Shown here: positions 18,180 through 27,069 of the stretch, one piece after another | Layout: each line of letters begins with the position of its first letter | Position numbering within the stretch: the stretch's first letter is position 1 | Assembly (NCBI GenBank): GCA_028279185.1 | Contig: JANQSS010000019.1 | Coordinates: forward strand, 1-64,000 | From: Saprospiraceae bacterium | GTDB lineage: Bacteria > Bacteroidota > Bacteroidia > Chitinophagales > Saprospiraceae | Direction of reading: 5' to 3' | Length of the DNA: 64,000 nucleotides | The notes under the pieces: model-generated | What the model was told of the DNA's origin: nothing | The model's database searches: none | What the model saw: only the letters and a program-made list of their open reading frames with translations | Made by a program: the position numbers and the translations under genes

Positions 18180-19325
18180 ATGGAAGACCTTCAGCGTTTC
18201 TTTTTATTCTGCTCTGGATCTAATTTTTCAATATTAAAACGAACACCAACAGAAGTCAATAAATATGTTGGTATCGGAGCGACGATATTTTTTACAGGGC
18301 TTTTTGCAGCCGTTGCTTGTGCATATGCGATTTACACTGTTTTTTCATCTTATATTCTGGCCATTGTATTTGGCTTGCTCTGGGGATTAATGATATTTAA
18401 TCTGGACCGATATATTGTCTCGACCATAAAAAAGAAAGGTAATTTTTTTCGAGATTTTTTTCATGCAACACCACGAATAGCTCTGGCTATTTTAATCGCC
18501 ATCGTTATAGCTAAACCGCTTGAATTAAAAATATTTGATAGCGAGATTCGCTCGGAGTTGGCGTTAATGCAACAAGAAAAATTTAAAGAGCAAGAAGAAG
18601 CTGTTCATTTACGCTTCGATGAAAAAATAGATAAAGCCAAAAATGAAATTACTGCACTGAAAGCCGAAGTTGTTGTCAGACAAAATCATCGCGATGCGCT
18701 CATTGCCGCAGCACTGGTAGAAGCAGATGGCACAGGTGGGTCTCAGTTGCGTAACATGGGGCCAATATATCGCGCCAAGAAGGCCGAAGCTGACAGGGCC
18801 GAAGCTGAATTGGCTGTTTTTACTAATGAAGCCCAAGTGCTTATAGCGGAAAAGCAAGCGCAATTAGCCGGCCTGGAATCAACATTAGAATCGGAGTTAA
18901 ACGAAATGGATAAAGTAAAACTCGACGGTTTCGCAGCGCGCCTTGAGGCACTAGAACGAGTGGGCCAGCGAAGCGAGGCAATCTATATTGCCAGCATTTT
19001 TATTATGCTCCTATTCATCGCTATCGAAACCGCTCCTATTTTTGTAAAGCTCATTTCATCAAGAAGCCCATATGACTACGTCCTTGACAAACACGAGTAT
19101 GGGTTTGAAATACAACACAAACGCCACACGTCTTCACTTTATCATCTCACAAAAAATGAGATGGATTTTCAAATCGAAACGAATGCGCATAAAACTGGTT
19201 TAGCTATTGAAGCCGAAAAAGAAATGGCCAACCAAGCCATTCAAGACCATGTAGAGCAATTGAAAAAACAACCTATGCTTTGGCGAGACTTACTGCGAAA
19301 AGGAAAATTATTCGGACTAGAGTAA
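18180..19325 (+). CDS. DUF4407 domain membrane protein
   Basis: 381 residues. Two hydrophobic segments near 30-75 and another near 100-118 are followed by the family motif GLMIFNLDRYIVS at about 75-87. A long Glu/Lys/Ala-rich coiled coil spans about 125-260, and another membrane helix about 270-290 (IYIASIFIMLLFIAIET) is followed by a charged cytoplasmic tail. This is the DUF4407 family, common in Bacteroidota, with no established function. The coiled coil between membrane helices suggests an oligomeric structure or scaffold. It is monocistronic, flanked by the palindrome upstream and a strong terminator downstream. Confidence 0.85.
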   Translation: MEDLQRFFLFCSGSNFSILKRTPTEVNKYVGIGATIFFTGLFAAVACAYAIYTVFSSYILAIVFGLLWGLMIFNLDRYIVSTIKKKGNFFRDFFHATPRIALAILIAIVIAKPLELKIFDSEIRSELALMQQEKFKEQEEAVHLRFDEKIDKAKNEITALKAEVVVRQNHRDALIAAALVEADGTGGSQLRNMGPIYRAKKAEADRAEAELAVFTNEAQVLIAEKQAQLAGLESTLESELNEMDKVKLDGFAARLEALERVGQRSEAIYIASIFIMLLFIAIETAPIFVKLISSRSPYDYVLDKHEYGFEIQHKRHTSSLYHLTKNEMDFQIETNAHKTGLAIEAEKEMANQAIQDHVEQLKKQPMLWRDLLRKGKLFGLE

Positions 19326-19344
19326 TGATTTGATTTATTTAAAC

Positions 19345-19385
19345 AAAAAGGAGCTTAGTAAATATTTACTGAGCTCCTTTTTTAT
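19345..19385. terminator. Bidirectional terminator
   Basis: A stem of about 15 bp, aggagcttagtaaat with atttactgagctcct, contains one G-T pair and is flanked by an A-run on the left and a T-run on the right. It therefore works for both converging genes (DUF4407 and tonB). Confidence 0.85.
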
Positions 19386-19401
19386 CTAATTTAATATTTC
19401 G

Positions 19402-20319
19402 TTACTCTAATTTAAACTTGACTGGTAAGTTGTATTGCACACGAACAGCGCGTCCGCGTTGCTTACCAGGTGTCCATTTTTGAGGCATATTGTTCATCAT
19501 ATTGACAACCCGTAGCGCTTCTTTTCCGCAGCCTCCAGATACATCTCTAACGATCCTTGTATCTGTAATACTTCCATCTTTTTCCACGACAAAAGAAATT
19601 ACGGCAGACCCTTCGATTCCATTCTCTTTGGCAATTGCCGGATACTTAATGTTCTTGTAAAGAAACTCCAGCATCTTTTGTTGTGCGCACTTTTCTTTTG
19701 CTGCGTTGTCACCAGCTTCGTTTTCACAGCCAGGAAACCGCGGACGTTGTTCAACGATTTTAAATATTTCCTCAACCTCCGGCTTTGGAGGCGGTGGCGG
19801 TGGTGGTGGTGGTGGTGGTGCTTCTTCCTCTATTTCCGGTGGTTCTTCTACTATCTCCGTGTCTTCTTCGATCGTCTGATCTTCAAATACAGGTTGTTCT
19901 TCTTCTTCGATTTCTTCTTCAGGTACCTCTTCAATTACCGGCGGTGGTGGTGGTGGTGGCGGTGGTGGCGGTTCCGCTGTACGAGGTGGTTCAATTTCGA
20001 TCTCTTCATCAAGCTCAAGCGCGCCCTCGGGTATATAAACTTCCTTTTCAAATCGCGTCCAGCTAAAAGCTAAAAGCGTTAATAATAGTGAGGCAGCCAC
20101 TCCGAAGAGTAATATTGACTTGCTCAACCGAAATGGGTTGACTTCTGGATACTTATTACGGGATGCTAATGACCATGAAGAGTCACTATGAGCGCCAGCT
20201 ACAACTTCAGGATCCTGACCTCTGTATCGAGACCTGAGAAAGAAGATGATTCCGAGTATGAGTAAGATGAGACCTAGAAATATAAGGCCTACTGTACTTC
20301 CTCCAAATGATAAATCCAT
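19402..20319 (-). CDS. tonB: TonB-family energy transducer
   Basis: 305 residues. TonB passes proton-motive energy from the ExbBD complex to outer-membrane receptors. There is an extra N-terminal membrane helix (about 8-28), the usual TonB anchor at about 65-86, a periplasmic linker with two 10-11-residue proline runs separated by Glu-rich stretches (about 110-175), and a C-terminal TonB domain. That domain contains RFPGCE, YPAIAKENGIEGSAVISFVVEKDGSI and PVKFKLE. The C-terminal motif order is that of Bacteroidota TonB. The proline codons are short microsatellite-like arrays, so linker length may vary between strains. A VanZ-like gene lies 5 bp upstream in the same operon. exbBD are not in the window. 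Confidence 0.93.
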   Translation of the reverse strand: MDLSFGGSTVGLIFLGLILLILGIIFFLRSRYRGQDPEVVAGAHSDSSWSLASRNKYPEVNPFRLSKSILLFGVAASLLLTLLAFSWTRFEKEVYIPEGALELDEEIEIEPPRTAEPPPPPPPPPPPVIEEVPEEEIEEEEQPVFEDQTIEEDTEIVEEPPEIEEEAPPPPPPPPPPPKPEVEEIFKIVEQRPRFPGCENEAGDNAAKEKCAQQKMLEFLYKNIKYPAIAKENGIEGSAVISFVVEKDGSITDTRIVRDVSGGCGKEALRVVNMMNNMPQKWTPGKQRGRAVRVQYNLPVKFKLE

Positions 20320-20324
20320 ACACG

Positions 20325-20699
20325 TTATCTTTTAGTTTTAAAATATACAATCAATACCGCAATAAATACGCCAATTGTATTTGCCACAACGTCAAAAATA
20401 TCAAAATATCTGCCTGTATTCAAATTCGATTGCAATATTTCCATCAACAAGCCAAAAAGGATTGCAAAGACCGCACTGGCCATAAGCGCTTGATTACCTG
20501 ACAGTCTTGTTTTTAGTTCGTATATGAGGCTCAAGTACATGAGTATACACATCGCGAAATATAAACATAGGTGTACAATCTTATCGAACTGCAGCATGCC
20601 TAGCCAATTTACCGGTGGTAATGCACCTCCGGGAATTAATGACGCAACAAAAACAAAGAACGTCCAAATCGCAAAAGCGGTTGTAAATCTACGTTTCAT
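20325..20699 (-). CDS. VanZ family protein
   Basis: 124 residues with four membrane segments. The motif SLIPGG follows the first helix, FDKIVHLCLYFAMCILM holds the typical D-K-x-x-H, and GLLMEILQSNLNTGRYFDIFDVVANTIGV is the diagnostic C-terminal block. VanZ in enterococci gives low-level teicoplanin resistance; most bacterial homologues have no assigned role. It lies 5 bp before tonB and its start codon overlaps the stop of a small upstream frame. Confidence 0.85.
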   Translation of the reverse strand: MKRRFTTAFAIWTFFVFVASLIPGGALPPVNWLGMLQFDKIVHLCLYFAMCILMYLSLIYELKTRLSGNQALMASAVFAILFGLLMEILQSNLNTGRYFDIFDVVANTIGVFIAVLIVYFKTKR

Positions 20700-20869
20700 G
20701 CCATTTGGTTGTATACATGATGCAATGTAAGTCGAAAAGGGTGGATGACGTCGTCAAAAGCCGGGTCTATATTGCCTTTTACATCATCAATTAGTCCTTT
20801 TAACCCAAAACTCTCTTGACTTATCTCACTAAAGCATTTAAACAGTATTTCATCCTGTACCTTTGTCAT
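20696..20869 (-). CDS. Possible small protein of 57 residues overlapping vanZ-like start
   Basis: The frame starts at ATG 20869 (MTKVQDEIL) and stops with a TGA that overlaps the vanZ-like ATG as ATGA, an arrangement typical of coupled genes. The composition (FGLKGLIDDVKGNIDPAFDDVIHP) looks protein-like, but no family is recognised. Against it, the N-terminal codons overlap a good TACCTTTG promoter element for the divergent gene. A longer frame to 20926 would run into that gene. Confidence 0.35.
   Translation of the reverse strand: MTKVQDEILFKCFSEISQESFGLKGLIDDVKGNIDPAFDDVIHPFRLTLHHVYNQMA
20858..20865 (+). promoter_or_regulatory. -7 promoter element for the PLP enzyme gene
   Basis: TACCTTTG is an exact match to TAnnTTTG, 23 bp before the ATG at 20888. 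No clear -33 TTTG lies 19-21 bp upstream. A leader of about 15 nt would result. Confidence 0.4.
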
Positions 20870-20887
20870 ACTGACATATACGGCATC

Positions 20888-21952
20888 ATGCAAATAGACC
20901 GTCCGACACTCGTGATTGATAAGCAAAAGTGCCTACGCAACATAGAGCGCATGGCCAGGAAGGCTTCGCAAAATAATACGCTGTTTCGTCCTCATTTTAA
21001 GACGCATCAATCCCTAGAAATTGGAGAATGGTTTAGACCTTTTGGTGTTACTAGTATTACTGTTTCGTCGCTCGACATGGCCCTGTATTTTTCAAAAAAT
21101 TGGTCAGATATCACCGTCGCCTTTCCTGTAAACAGTCTGGAAGTTGATAAAATAAATCTCCTAACACAGACGAATCGACTAAATATCCTGTTTGAAAACT
21201 TCGAATCTGTTCAAATAATAAAAGATAAACTGATTTATCCTGTTGGGTTTTTCATTGAAATTGATACTGGCGCCTGTCGTTCGGGGATAGCTCCGAATCA
21301 GTATGATAAAATTGATGCAATATTAAACCTGACAAAGTCTAATGCCAATTTAACTTTTAAGGGCTTTTTAACACATGCCGGTCATAGTTATGCGTGTAAA
21401 TCTCATGATGAAATAAAGGCGGTTCATACATCAAGTGTCGATATCATGGATGAATTAAAAGTAGAATACTTATCCGTTTACGATGACATTATTATTTCGG
21501 TCGGAGACACACCGACATGTACCCGGGCCGAAGATTTCTTTGCTGTTGACGAAATGCGTCCGGGCAATTTTATTTTCAATGATATCATGCAAAAGGAGAT
21601 TTCAACCTGCACATTTGATGATATAGCTGTAGCTGTTGCCTGCCCAGTAGTAGCCAAGCACGAAGATCGGAATGAAGTAGTCATATTTGGTGGCGGAGTC
21701 CACTTGTCTAAAGATCATTTGATCCAAGCCGATGGAGCAAAGAGTTTCGGGAAGGTATCTCTTGCAGAAAATGGAAAGTGGACATGTCCATTGGTAAATA
21801 CATATGTAAAATCACTCTCTCAAGAACATGGTGTCATTTCTGTTGACCCTGCAAAGATGAACCTGTTTAACATTGGTGATATCATTTATATTTTACCAAT
21901 ACATTCCTGTATAGCTATGAATTTAATGAGGACAAATTGGAAAGTTCTATGA
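20888..21952 (+). CDS. Fold-type III PLP enzyme, D-threonine aldolase/D-serine dehydratase-like
   Basis: 354 residues, N-terminal alanine-racemase-like barrel and C-terminal D-serine-dehydratase-like domain. PLP-binding Lys is in FRPHFKTHQS at about 38, typical of this family. The C-terminal IHSC gives the His-x-Cys zinc site seen in D-serine dehydratases and D-threonine aldolases. GFLTHAGHSY and SVGDTPTCT are other family blocks. Such enzymes cleave or dehydrate D-hydroxyamino acids; the exact substrate cannot be told. The ATG at 20888 is chosen because the conserved RPTLVIDKQKC follows at once; the longer frame to 20816 adds unrelated sequence that covers the promoter. Confidence 0.85.
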   Translation: MQIDRPTLVIDKQKCLRNIERMARKASQNNTLFRPHFKTHQSLEIGEWFRPFGVTSITVSSLDMALYFSKNWSDITVAFPVNSLEVDKINLLTQTNRLNILFENFESVQIIKDKLIYPVGFFIEIDTGACRSGIAPNQYDKIDAILNLTKSNANLTFKGFLTHAGHSYACKSHDEIKAVHTSSVDIMDELKVEYLSVYDDIIISVGDTPTCTRAEDFFAVDEMRPGNFIFNDIMQKEISTCTFDDIAVAVACPVVAKHEDRNEVVIFGGGVHLSKDHLIQADGAKSFGKVSLAENGKWTCPLVNTYVKSLSQEHGVISVDPAKMNLFNIGDIIYILPIHSCIAMNLMRTNWKVL

Positions 21953-22013
21953 CTAACCATTCAATTGCTATTCATACAATAATATTATTTTTAACTATGA
22001 AACAACATTGAGC

Positions 22014-22463
22014 ATGATAAATAAATTGACTCTCTATTCAACATTAAGTTTTTTGTTTCTTTTCTCTTGTACGAAGAAAACCTCGACAGTACAGCACTAC
22101 GAAGGTGAGTCGCCGAAGTCCTGTGTTGAGCGTATTATAGCAGCGGATGAGACACTTGGCGATATACGCAATCATGCCTGTGAGAAAATATCCTTGAGCC
22201 AAACAATAAAAAACTACGTAGCTGAGCTAAAGGCTTTGGATTTTAATGCGTGTCCATCAGATTTTACAGATGGATTTGACGCGCATACTTCAGCATGGGA
22301 AGACATGGTTGCGGTCACCGATCACTACCCAAATTTACGAGGTGAAATGCATGACCTATTTGACAAAATAAAAGAAGGCGAACATGCAATGGAATTTAAT
22401 TTGCGTCTAAAAGCCATCTGGGATACTTGGGGTTCTATTGAGTCAGCAATAAAAAAAGAATAG
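22014..22463 (+). CDS. Small lipoprotein, unknown function
   Basis: 149 residues. The N-terminus MINKLTLYSTLSFLFLFSC is a lipoprotein signal with Cys at about 19. The mature part has Cys residues in SPKSCVERI, HACEKI and NACPSDF, and a C-terminal helical region. No family is recognised. The ATG at 22014 is preferred to the TTG at 22008. It is followed 29 bp later by another small lipoprotein, so the two may form an envelope operon. Confidence 0.7.
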   Translation: MINKLTLYSTLSFLFLFSCTKKTSTVQHYEGESPKSCVERIIAADETLGDIRNHACEKISLSQTIKNYVAELKALDFNACPSDFTDGFDAHTSAWEDMVAVTDHYPNLRGEMHDLFDKIKEGEHAMEFNLRLKAIWDTWGSIESAIKKE

Positions 22464-22492
22464 CTTTATAGCAGAATTCAGTATCATCGTTT

Positions 22493-22849
22493 ATGAAATA
22501 CGCCTTCTTCCTCTCGATATTGTTCAGCGCTTTAGGTTGCAAAGGCGAATATGATGTAACCATGCTTCACGGTAAATGGAAAACGGTCGAATGGACCATT
22601 CTGCCGACAAATGAAACACGAAGTCAGCAGATGGATTTTACATTTAATGCCAACGGTCGCTATTTGGTTGACTATGGTAGCGAAAAAGAAGAAGGAAAAT
22701 ATTGGGTGTATGGTCAATATTTGCATACTGTCGAAGATGGGGCCATCGAAAAGAAGGTCCGTTTATTATCGCTTTCCGAAAATAATTGTTTGATCGAAAT
22801 GAATCGAGCAGGCACGCTGGAACGTGCTACTTTGGAACGTATTAATTGA
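22493..22849 (+). CDS. Lipocalin-like small lipoprotein
   Basis: 118 residues with a short signal ending in ALGC, consistent with lipidation at about residue 16. The mature part has alternating beta-strand segments: HGKWKTVEWT, MDFTFNANGRYLVDYG, EEGKYWVYGQYLHT and KKVRLLSLSENNCLIEM. This is the pattern of lipocalin-like/DUF4923-type single-domain proteins in Bacteroidota. Ligand unknown. It probably shares a transcript with the preceding lipoprotein gene. Confidence 0.7.
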   Translation: MKYAFFLSILFSALGCKGEYDVTMLHGKWKTVEWTILPTNETRSQQMDFTFNANGRYLVDYGSEKEEGKYWVYGQYLHTVEDGAIEKKVRLLSLSENNCLIEMNRAGTLERATLERIN

Positions 22850-22922
22850 CATGCACCTCCAGCACCTTCCGATAGACTGGACGTATTTATAGTGAAGTAA
22901 TTTGTTCCTGAGGTGACAAAAA

Positions 22923-23108
22923 ATTGTTCTCATCCTTCTATTACTCGCTGTAGCACTTACATCGTTGGATTATCCTATTGACCAAGATCTTACTTATCCT
23001 ATTTTCCGGTATACCGTTAGCGGATTCATTGCCATAACCGCCATTCCGTTCACGTTATTGATTTACATTGTTGCACGGCATTTTAGTACATTGATAAGAC
23101 GTAGATAA
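22923..23108 (+). pseudogene. Possible small two-helix membrane protein with homopolymer frameshift at its start
   Basis: A 61-codon frame encodes two clear hydrophobic helices (IVLILLLLAVAL and FIAITAIPFTLLIYIVA) and ends with basic residues before TAA at 23106-23108. It has no ordinary start: an in-frame TGA lies at 22914-22916, followed only by CAA AAA ATT. Losing one base from the six-A run at 22918-22923 would join it to GTG at 22913 and give MTKIVLILLLL. This may be a real small gene with a sequencing error, an ATT-started gene, or a recently frameshifted one. Confidence 0.4.
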
Positions 23109-23186
23109 AGTATCAGCCTCATTCGCCGACATAAACTTTACCCGCCTGCTACAGAAGTTGCCTTTGTCAATGTGTATGTTTGGTAT

Positions 23187-24461
23187 ATGAAATTTTTGCT
23201 GTGTTCTTTAGGATCACGTGGTGACATTGAACCATTTCTTGCTCTCGCTGAAATCCTAAGTGCACGCAAACATGAGGTTATTTGCGTTTTTCCGGAACAA
23301 TTTCGCAGCGTTGTCACCGAACTAAACTATAAATTCTATGGCTTTAGTAAAGAATTCATAGAAACTCTGCTTCGCAGTGTCGAGGGCTTTCTACTCATGT
23401 CAGACACGGGAACGAGATTTGAACGTTGGAGAGCAGTGTGGCAGTTGATTAAAAAATCAAAAAAAATTAATAGCGATATTATTGCCAAGCAAGTATCGGT
23501 GATTACGTTCGAAAATCCGGATTACATACTCGCTCACCCAAAATGCCTCATTGCTTCCGTGAAAGGCATTGTCGATCCACAACATAATATTACTGTATCA
23601 CCCTTGCCTTGCGTGCTACACAGCACACCCTTTCACTCGGCAATTGGTTTAAGGGGGGGCGGAGACTATGGTTCATTTTTGAATAAAATGAGTTTTGTTA
23701 TTATCAATGTCATTCGTTCAGTTGTTTTTGCCTACTCCACAAGGCGCTATCACCGCGAACTTATTGGCAAACGTGTTTATCCCTGGACAATATATCGTTC
23801 CATGCTGCGTCGACAAAAAGTATTTTATACAATATCACCCTCGTTGTTCCCGCAACCCAACTCATGGCCTTCATCAGCTCACGTTGTTGGGCACTACGAG
23901 CGAAATAAAAAATTAACATTTAATCCAACCGAAGAGTTACGTAAATTTTTAAGCCGTCACGAAAACATTCTTTTTATTTCTTTCGGAAGTATGTCTAACG
24001 GCCGTCCATTAGAAATAACGAAAGTTATTATTGACGTGCTAAGTGAGCAAAATATTCCGGCTATAATTAACACTTCATGGGGCGGGCTCACTAAAATAAA
24101 TATTGATAACCAGAACATATATTTCACTTCTGATATTCCATACGACTACATTTTACCAAAGGTGGCCGCCATTATGCACCATGGCGGATCAGGGACGACG
24201 CACATGGGGATAAAATACGGCTGTCCTACATTAATAATTCCGCATTTAGTTGACCAATTCTTTTGGAACAGACGCGTCGCTCAACTCGGACTTGGACCAT
24301 TAGGTCCTTCTATCGCTAAGCTTGATGTCCCCTCATTACGTCCACTTATTTTAGATCTCATGACGAATTCTTCCTATAAATCCGTTGCAAAAAAATTGGC
24401 TCTTCAGATGGTTGAAGAAGTTGATGAAATGAAGCTCTTTGATAAAATTGTCGGCGCATAA
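23187..24461 (+). CDS. GT1-family glycosyltransferase (sterol/macrolide-type)
   Basis: 424 residues, two Rossmann-like domains (GT-B). The N-terminus KFLLCSLGSRGDIEPFLALA is the acceptor-domain hallmark of UDP-glycosyltransferases related to MGT and sterol glucosyltransferases. The C-terminal donor site is clear: LFISFGSM, then AAIMHHGGSGTTHMGIKYGCPTLIIPHLVDQFFWNRRVAQLGLGP. It probably moves a sugar onto a lipid or small molecule in the cytoplasm or at the membrane. The ATG at 23187 is preferred to an upstream GTG at 23172 because the conserved fold starts immediately. Neighbours give no clue to its substrate. Confidence 0.88.
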   Translation: MKFLLCSLGSRGDIEPFLALAEILSARKHEVICVFPEQFRSVVTELNYKFYGFSKEFIETLLRSVEGFLLMSDTGTRFERWRAVWQLIKKSKKINSDIIAKQVSVITFENPDYILAHPKCLIASVKGIVDPQHNITVSPLPCVLHSTPFHSAIGLRGGGDYGSFLNKMSFVIINVIRSVVFAYSTRRYHRELIGKRVYPWTIYRSMLRRQKVFYTISPSLFPQPNSWPSSAHVVGHYERNKKLTFNPTEELRKFLSRHENILFISFGSMSNGRPLEITKVIIDVLSEQNIPAIINTSWGGLTKINIDNQNIYFTSDIPYDYILPKVAAIMHHGGSGTTHMGIKYGCPTLIIPHLVDQFFWNRRVAQLGLGPLGPSIAKLDVPSLRPLILDLMTNSSYKSVAKKLALQMVEEVDEMKLFDKIVGA

Positions 24462-24496
24462 GGTTATCAAAAATGATGAAACATAGGAGACGTACT

Positions 24497-25189
24497 TCAA
24501 TGACAGGACATATTAAAACCATTTTGTTGCCAAACACTTACATCAGAAGGCACGTGCACGATAAAACCGCGATAAATTAAAAACAAACCAAAAAGGGCTA
24601 ATCCGATAGGAATAAATCTTTTCCAGCGCATTATTTTATTCCTGTATAATCCTCCAAAAAACATGAGTCCAAACATCATAGGAAGCGTCCCTGTTCCAAA
24701 AGCTAGCATGTGCAATGCTCCTGCCTGTGGGCTTGTATACGTCACTGTTCCCGCCAAAGCGACATAAACGAGTCCGCATGGTAAAACGCCATTTAACATT
24801 CCGATTTTGAATGCGGATAACGGGCCCGCTATCCGCAATGACTTCCCTAACCGTTTTTGAACAGATGTAATAAATCGGTTAAAAAAAGACCAGTTGAATA
24901 ATTGAGTTGGGCTTTTAATTGTGAAACATGCCGACAAGATCAATAGCGCTCCCAACGTAATTGACAATATCTTTTGGTAGCCAATCAAACTAATACCCCA
25001 CCCCATTGTACCAACGATAGCGCCCATCAGACTATAGGTAAAAATGCGGCCAATATGGTATATGCCTGCCTGTAGTGCTACCATCCATTTCTCGGTCGTT
25101 TGCAAAGGTAGAGCCATGACAATAGGACCACACATACCTGCGCAATGCAAACTACCGAATAAACCCAAGAGTAGTGCACTAATCAACAT
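24497..25189 (-). CDS. TauE/SafE-like membrane protein of the cbb3 cluster
   Basis: 230 residues, six or more membrane segments. LFGSLHCAGMCGPIVMAL near the N-terminus and MLNGVLPCGLVYVALAG at about 145 carry the paired Cys motifs of the heavy-metal/cytochrome biogenesis subfamily (DsbD-like transmembrane region). Such proteins regularly end cbb3 operons and are thought to move copper or reductant for oxidase assembly. The start at 25189, 2 bp after the ccoH stop, is preferred over the frame start at 25243, which would overlap ccoH. It is the last gene of the operon and converges on the glycosyltransferase gene. Confidence 0.88.
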   Translation of the reverse strand: MLISALLLGLFGSLHCAGMCGPIVMALPLQTTEKWMVALQAGIYHIGRIFTYSLMGAIVGTMGWGISLIGYQKILSITLGALLILSACFTIKSPTQLFNWSFFNRFITSVQKRLGKSLRIAGPLSAFKIGMLNGVLPCGLVYVALAGTVTYTSPQAGALHMLAFGTGTLPMMFGLMFFGGLYRNKIMRWKRFIPIGLALFGLFLIYRGFIVHVPSDVSVWQQNGFNMSCH

Positions 25190-25191
25190 TA

Positions 25192-25629
25192 TTATAAAAT
25201 CACTTGCTGTTCCAGATAAAATGCTTCTCCATTGGATTCCCAATCAAGAAAAACACGCCACAGTCCTCCGGGTAAATTTCTCGGTAAGTCGATTCCCATA
25301 TAGCCATCGGCTTCCACCTTCAATGGGTAAGACTGGTCATATGCCTTATTCGATGGACGAAAGAGCATAACTTTTCCTTTTGGTGATACAATTGAAGAAT
25401 TAAATTGTATGGCCAGCGAACGTTTTCTTGAATCATAATTAATGTCAACATGATCCGCTGCCTGTTTTCCTTTTTCTCTTTTCTGTCTAAAATCTTCGTA
25501 TGTCAAGTCTTTTTGATAATAATTTTCTTGCACGAGATCCGATGGGTTGTGAGCCGACTTGATGACCATGAATATCATTGCAGCCATAAAGCATATGTAA
25601 AATATAGTAATTCCTTTTCCCCAATTCAT
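25192..25629 (-). CDS. ccoH: FixH/CcoH-family oxidase assembly protein
   Basis: 145 residues: one N-terminal membrane helix (about 5-24) followed by a periplasmic domain. PSDLVQENYYQKDLTYE is the diagnostic FixH block after the helix, and GLWRVFLDWESNGEAFYLEQQVIL is the C-terminal strand region. FixH/CcoH helps stabilise and assemble the cbb3 oxidase with its copper ATPase. It lies 6 bp after ccoG and 2 bp before the TauE-like gene. Confidence 0.92.
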   Translation of the reverse strand: MNWGKGITIFYICFMAAMIFMVIKSAHNPSDLVQENYYQKDLTYEDFRQKREKGKQAADHVDINYDSRKRSLAIQFNSSIVSPKGKVMLFRPSNKAYDQSYPLKVEADGYMGIDLPRNLPGGLWRVFLDWESNGEAFYLEQQVIL

Positions 25630-25635
25630 AATTTT

Positions 25636-27069
25636 CTATTTAATTGGTCCTAAAAAATTTGTTCTTATTTCATCGAGTAAGACTCCACCGGAATAGACAT
25701 TTATCTTCAATTTCGTTTTTCGTCCATCCAAATCGTCTGGATCAATTCGAATAAAAAGGGATCCTTTGACTTCGCTTGCCTTATCAATATTTGGTATATT
25801 TCCAACGACTTCGACATCCCCCAACGGCGATACTAATTCAAACCGTATATCGGATAAAATACCCGTTGTTTTATTTGTCAACTGATAGTTATATAAGTTG
25901 CTTATGCGACCATCATCTGCTTCCTGAAACAACATACCCGGAGTTCGAAGTAGCAGTGCTTCTACGTCGGAGCGTGACTGAAAAAGGAAACCCTGAAAAA
26001 CTAAAAGGGCTATTAATACGCCCGCGTACGCTTTAACTCTTGGCGTTAAAATCGTGCCTTCTCCTTTTTCTATTTTATCATAAGCATCATACCGAATAAG
26101 CCCTTTGGGGCGGTCGATTTTTTCCATGACTTCATCACAGGCGTCTATACAAGCCGTACAGTTTACGCATTCCATTTGTGTTCCGTGGCGAATATCAATC
26201 CCTGTAGGGCAAACCTGTACACAAAGTTTGCAATCTATGCAGTCTCCAAGTTTATCAGCGATCGGAAGAGCTTGAAAACTATCTTTTGTTTTTCTGTTCT
26301 TTTTTATTTTTCCACGAGGTTCGCCACGCACCCAATCGTATATGACGACAATGGAATTCTTGACCAAGAGTACACCTTGCAATCGCCCATAAGGGCATAC
26401 AGCAACACATACTTGTTCCCTAAAAAAAGCAAATACACCGTAAAACAGTCCACTAAAAATGACCATTGCCAAAAAACCACCAATATGGTCGGAAATCGGT
26501 TCTACAATCAGTCGTGTTACTTCATCTACTCCGACAATATAGGTCAGAAAAATATTGCCAATGATTATGGCAATTAAAGCAAAAATGAAATGTTTCGTTG
26601 TCTTTTTTGCAATTTTTTTTGTTGTCCAGGGCGCTTTATTTAATTTCTTTTGTTGATTTGCATCACCTTCGATCCAAAATTCGATTTTTCTAAAAACCAT
26701 TTCCATAAAAATGGTTTGTGGACAAACCCAGCCGCAAAAAACCCGCCCGAAAACAACGGTAAACAAGACGATAAAAACCATCATGGTAATCATCGCAAGG
26801 GCAAACAAATGCATGTCTTGAGGAGTGAAGACAACCCCAAATAGAATGAAACGGCCATTGGTTACATTAAAAAGAAAAAGCGGGTCACCTCCTACTTTAA
26901 TAAAAGGCAAGGTCACTAAAATAATGAGAAATACAAGGCTAACGATCGTTCTCCATCTGTAGAACCTTCCAGCTGGTTTTTTGGGGTAGATCCATTTTCG
27001 ACTTCCATCGCGATTAACCGTCGCGATATGATCCCGAAACGAATCAGGAGTTGGATCATCCTTACTCAT
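25636..27069 (-). CDS. ccoG: Cytochrome c oxidase accessory protein CcoG
   Basis: 477 residues. CcoG (FixG/RdxA) is a membrane protein with two 4Fe-4S clusters, proposed to reduce Cu(II) for insertion into the cbb3 oxidase. Five or so membrane helices are visible, with VFCGWVCPQT at about 105-114. The ferredoxin region has CIDCKLCVQVCPTGIDIR and CVNCTACIDACDEVM. An Ig-like C-terminal domain (about 370-477) follows a further helix. The ATG at 27069 overlaps the ccoP stop by 8 bp; a second ATG six codons upstream at 27087 is also possible. Confidence 0.94.
   Translation of the reverse strand: MSKDDPTPDSFRDHIATVNRDGSRKWIYPKKPAGRFYRWRTIVSLVFLIILVTLPFIKVGGDPLFLFNVTNGRFILFGVVFTPQDMHLFALAMITMMVFIVLFTVVFGRVFCGWVCPQTIFMEMVFRKIEFWIEGDANQQKKLNKAPWTTKKIAKKTTKHFIFALIAIIIGNIFLTYIVGVDEVTRLIVEPISDHIGGFLAMVIFSGLFYGVFAFFREQVCVAVCPYGRLQGVLLVKNSIVVIYDWVRGEPRGKIKKNRKTKDSFQALPIADKLGDCIDCKLCVQVCPTGIDIRHGTQMECVNCTACIDACDEVMEKIDRPKGLIRYDAYDKIEKGEGTILTPRVKAYAGVLIALLVFQGFLFQSRSDVEALLLRTPGMLFQEADDGRISNLYNYQLTNKTTGILSDIRFELVSPLGDVEVVGNIPNIDKASEVKGSLFIRIDPDDLDGRKTKLKINVYSGGVLLDEIRTNFLGPIK

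Noticed and set aside
19678-20073. Plus-strand frames rich in Trp/Phe/Val
   Set aside because: They are antisense to the proline and glutamate codon runs of tonB.
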